Origin: Agrocybe praecox
Lineage: Eukaryota; Basidiomycota; Agaricomycetes; Agaricales; Agrocybaceae
Direction: 5' to 3'
Length of the DNA stretch: 26,256 nucleotides
Assembly: GCA_964017145.1 (NCBI GenBank)
Contig: CAXHKQ010000208.1
Span: 1-26,256 of the forward strand
The position numbers were made by a program, and so were the translations under genes. The number at the start of each line of letters is the position of its first letter. Position 1 is the first letter of the stretch. Under the pieces are notes generated by a model. The model was not told the DNA's origin. It ran no database searches and saw only the letters and a program-made list of their open reading frames with translations. This document shows positions 24,293 through 26,256 of the stretch, one piece after another.

Positions 24293-26256
24293 TGTGTGTG
24301 TGTCTGCAGTGCAGTGCGTCAAGATTTCGCTCCAGCAGCGCGCGTTCGATGATGATGTGTTGTGTGTGGTAGCAAGGCAAAGGTCGCGCACCCCATCAGC
24401 ACATCGAGCATCGATGTCGGTCGTATGTCGGCACCGCGTCGTGTGTCCGCCTATACAATATAATCGACATTACATCACTCAGCAATGGAGCGGCAACTCG
24501 CGCATGGCCAGACATATTGTCCGACAGTGTAAACACGACGACCGATATATCTTTACATGTGTGTGTGTCTCTTTGCCGGAAAGGGGTGCGCGTGCGCACC
24601 CGGCAAAATTAGCTCGAGTGTGCGCTGCGTGGCGGCACGAGCGCATGTTTTCAGCACACCGATTTCACTGCGCAACCGGTTCGAATGACATATGAACGTA
24701 CGATATATTGTAGTTCGGAAGCAATAATAAATCCGTCGTTCGAGCCGCTCGACTGCCACTTCAAATCGCAGCGAAGCGCATATCATTTCGGTTCTCTAGT
24801 GTGTCTAGTGTGTCAAACGCTGCGGTGCGGTTGCTCGAGGGCAGAGGCAACCGGCGGCGGTGGCCATGATTAGCTCACTTCGGTATGAAACGCACACAGC
24901 GTTGCGCACACAAAGGTGCAGGCAATCCGAATTAATAAATAGCTCCGAAGATGTTGCAAAATATTCAATCCAAAGTGCCTGGCGACGACGGAATGTTTGT
25001 ATTTCATTTAATTGATATTAAATGGTGGACGCGTGAGTGTCACGTCGTCGTCGTCTTTTGTGCAGCGGTTGAAATTCAAACCATTTTCAATTATAAAATG
25101 TTCGCGAATCGCGCCCACTCGTCGTGAGCAAGTCAACTTGAATATGCATGCGGGGATGGCATTTCGAATTGGCACTCAACTGCTGCTCCGCTTTTTGTTT
25201 CGCGAATCCGGTACCCGCAACGCCTAAATTGTTTTTTTAATTTCGATAGCACACACAGTTCACTTGAAATTGGAAATGCAGAGAGTTTGGGCGTTGTTTT
25301 CATTAGAATTGTTTTTTGTGACGCGCACGAATAGACATTTTCTTATGTGCATTGCGAATCAAAGCCCGGAATGTCTCCGTTCCGCTCCGCGTCTCCTACT
25401 TGATCGTCAGGTGTTTTCGGGTTTGATAAAATGTATATACCGTATAATGTGATGAATTCATTGCACTTGAGAGCGCATGTGAATATGTCCATGTCCATGA
25501 CACTGGAAGCGATTGGCTTGGCTCAGCTGATGCGGGAACCTGCTGCACGCGATCAAACGGATACACGTGTCGTCGTCGCCTCGGCCCAAAATGCCGGCAC
25601 GTGTCAACGTGTGCTCGCGTGTGCAAGCACCCCAAACAGAGGCTCTCATACGACACGATAGTAGTGTTTGAAAACGTGCACATACCACACATAATATAAA
25701 TAATAATAATCGCCCCGAAGGTGATGAGCCGGTTGTTTTCCACATTGGTGGTCATAGTCGCACGGGTGCATGCGTGTGTCTCTGCACTGTGTGCGCACGC
25801 CGACGACTATATCAATATTCGGCGGTCACGTGACCTATTCGGGATTATTAAATCAAAAGCGCGTGCGCATTCGGTTGCACGGTTCCTCTCAACCCCGATA
25901 TATGCTACTATCTTTATTGTATATGGTACACAATTGGTAGCTGTGTAATGCGTGGTAACCGTTTGCCATCGTCCACATGAACGGAACCAACAATGCGCAC
26001 ACACAAATTGATATAAACAAATGCAGACAACCGTTTAGGAAAGGGGGTGTAATTGTTGAAGTGAATATATTCAACGTAATAAACGATACTACCTGTGTAA
26101 TACATCGTGAGAGAATTTGAAATCCATCGTTTGATTTTCAAGCGCGCTGACTGTCCTTCGCTACCAACTCACCTATTTTACATATGAATGTTAAGTTAGT
26201 TGTCGTCATGTCGACACGTGCTGTCCGATCATTTTTCAGTTCACACACAAACCTAC
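22807..26256. other. Far-upstream DNA, no gene seen
   Basis: An AT-rich left part (22807-23150) is followed by GC-richer, CG- and GTGTG-rich sequence. A tRNA A-box-like motif (minus strand, GGTATAGTGATTAGCAC near 23155-23175) lacks a B box. Short ORFs here look like chance frames with no domains, signal peptides or splice logic. It could contain enhancers of the LIM gene, but nothing is specific enough to mark. Confidence 0.4.
24252..24303 (+). repeat. (GT)n microsatellite
   Basis: About 50 bases of nearly perfect GT repeat with a single A interruption. It is likely polymorphic and may adopt Z-DNA. Confidence 0.95.

Overview
This is nuclear DNA of an insect, most likely a mosquito and probably Anopheles-like. 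The evidence is split coding exons with GT/AG junctions, multi-kilobase introns, Cys/His-rich developmental-gene exons, dense CA/GT microsatellites, and CR1, RTE and Helitron transposons. An RTE retrotransposon starting with an HDV-like ribozyme fits known Anopheles gambiae elements. The species is inferred; no single-copy marker fixes it.

Host genes. (1) Minus strand: two exons of a large protein, 11475-12179 (Ser/Gly-rich with Tyr motifs) and 1216-1463 (start of a Dbl-homology domain), separated by a 10-kb intron. This looks like a Rho guanine-nucleotide exchange factor, possibly ARHGEF10-like. (2) Minus strand: the first two coding exons of an Lmx1-type LIM-homeobox gene, 18973-19249 and 18451-18649. 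Its second LIM domain and homeodomain are not in the window. (3) Plus strand, nested in the 10-kb GEF intron: a two-exon gene for a secreted protein of 229 residues (3235-3447 and 4688-5164), with a TATA box and a duplicated promoter-proximal block.

Mobile DNA. The GEF intron holds a damaged RTE copy (5886-11053) split by a CR1-like element (6555-9867). The CR1 has lost its endonuclease through an in-frame deletion. A nearly complete RTE lies at 14134-17585, with a 5' HDV-like ribozyme, an intact 988-residue ORF and a very short 3' UTR. Two non-autonomous Helitrons (12673-13849 and 17586-17812) have A|T target signatures. A tRNA-headed SINE (3955-4369) has a 9-bp target duplication and an RTE-like tail. 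A foldback element of about 870 bp lies at 21936-22806, with a diverged relative at 12470-12630.

The two most notable points are these. The intron of the nested secreted-protein gene is bounded by a 13-bp perfect direct repeat that carries both splice sites, as expected if the intron arose from an insertion with target-site duplication. The RTE, its ribozyme and the tail-sharing SINE look like an autonomous element and its parasite in one locus. The right third (19250-26256) is upstream DNA of the LIM gene, with microsatellites and one foldback element but no convincing coding sequence.
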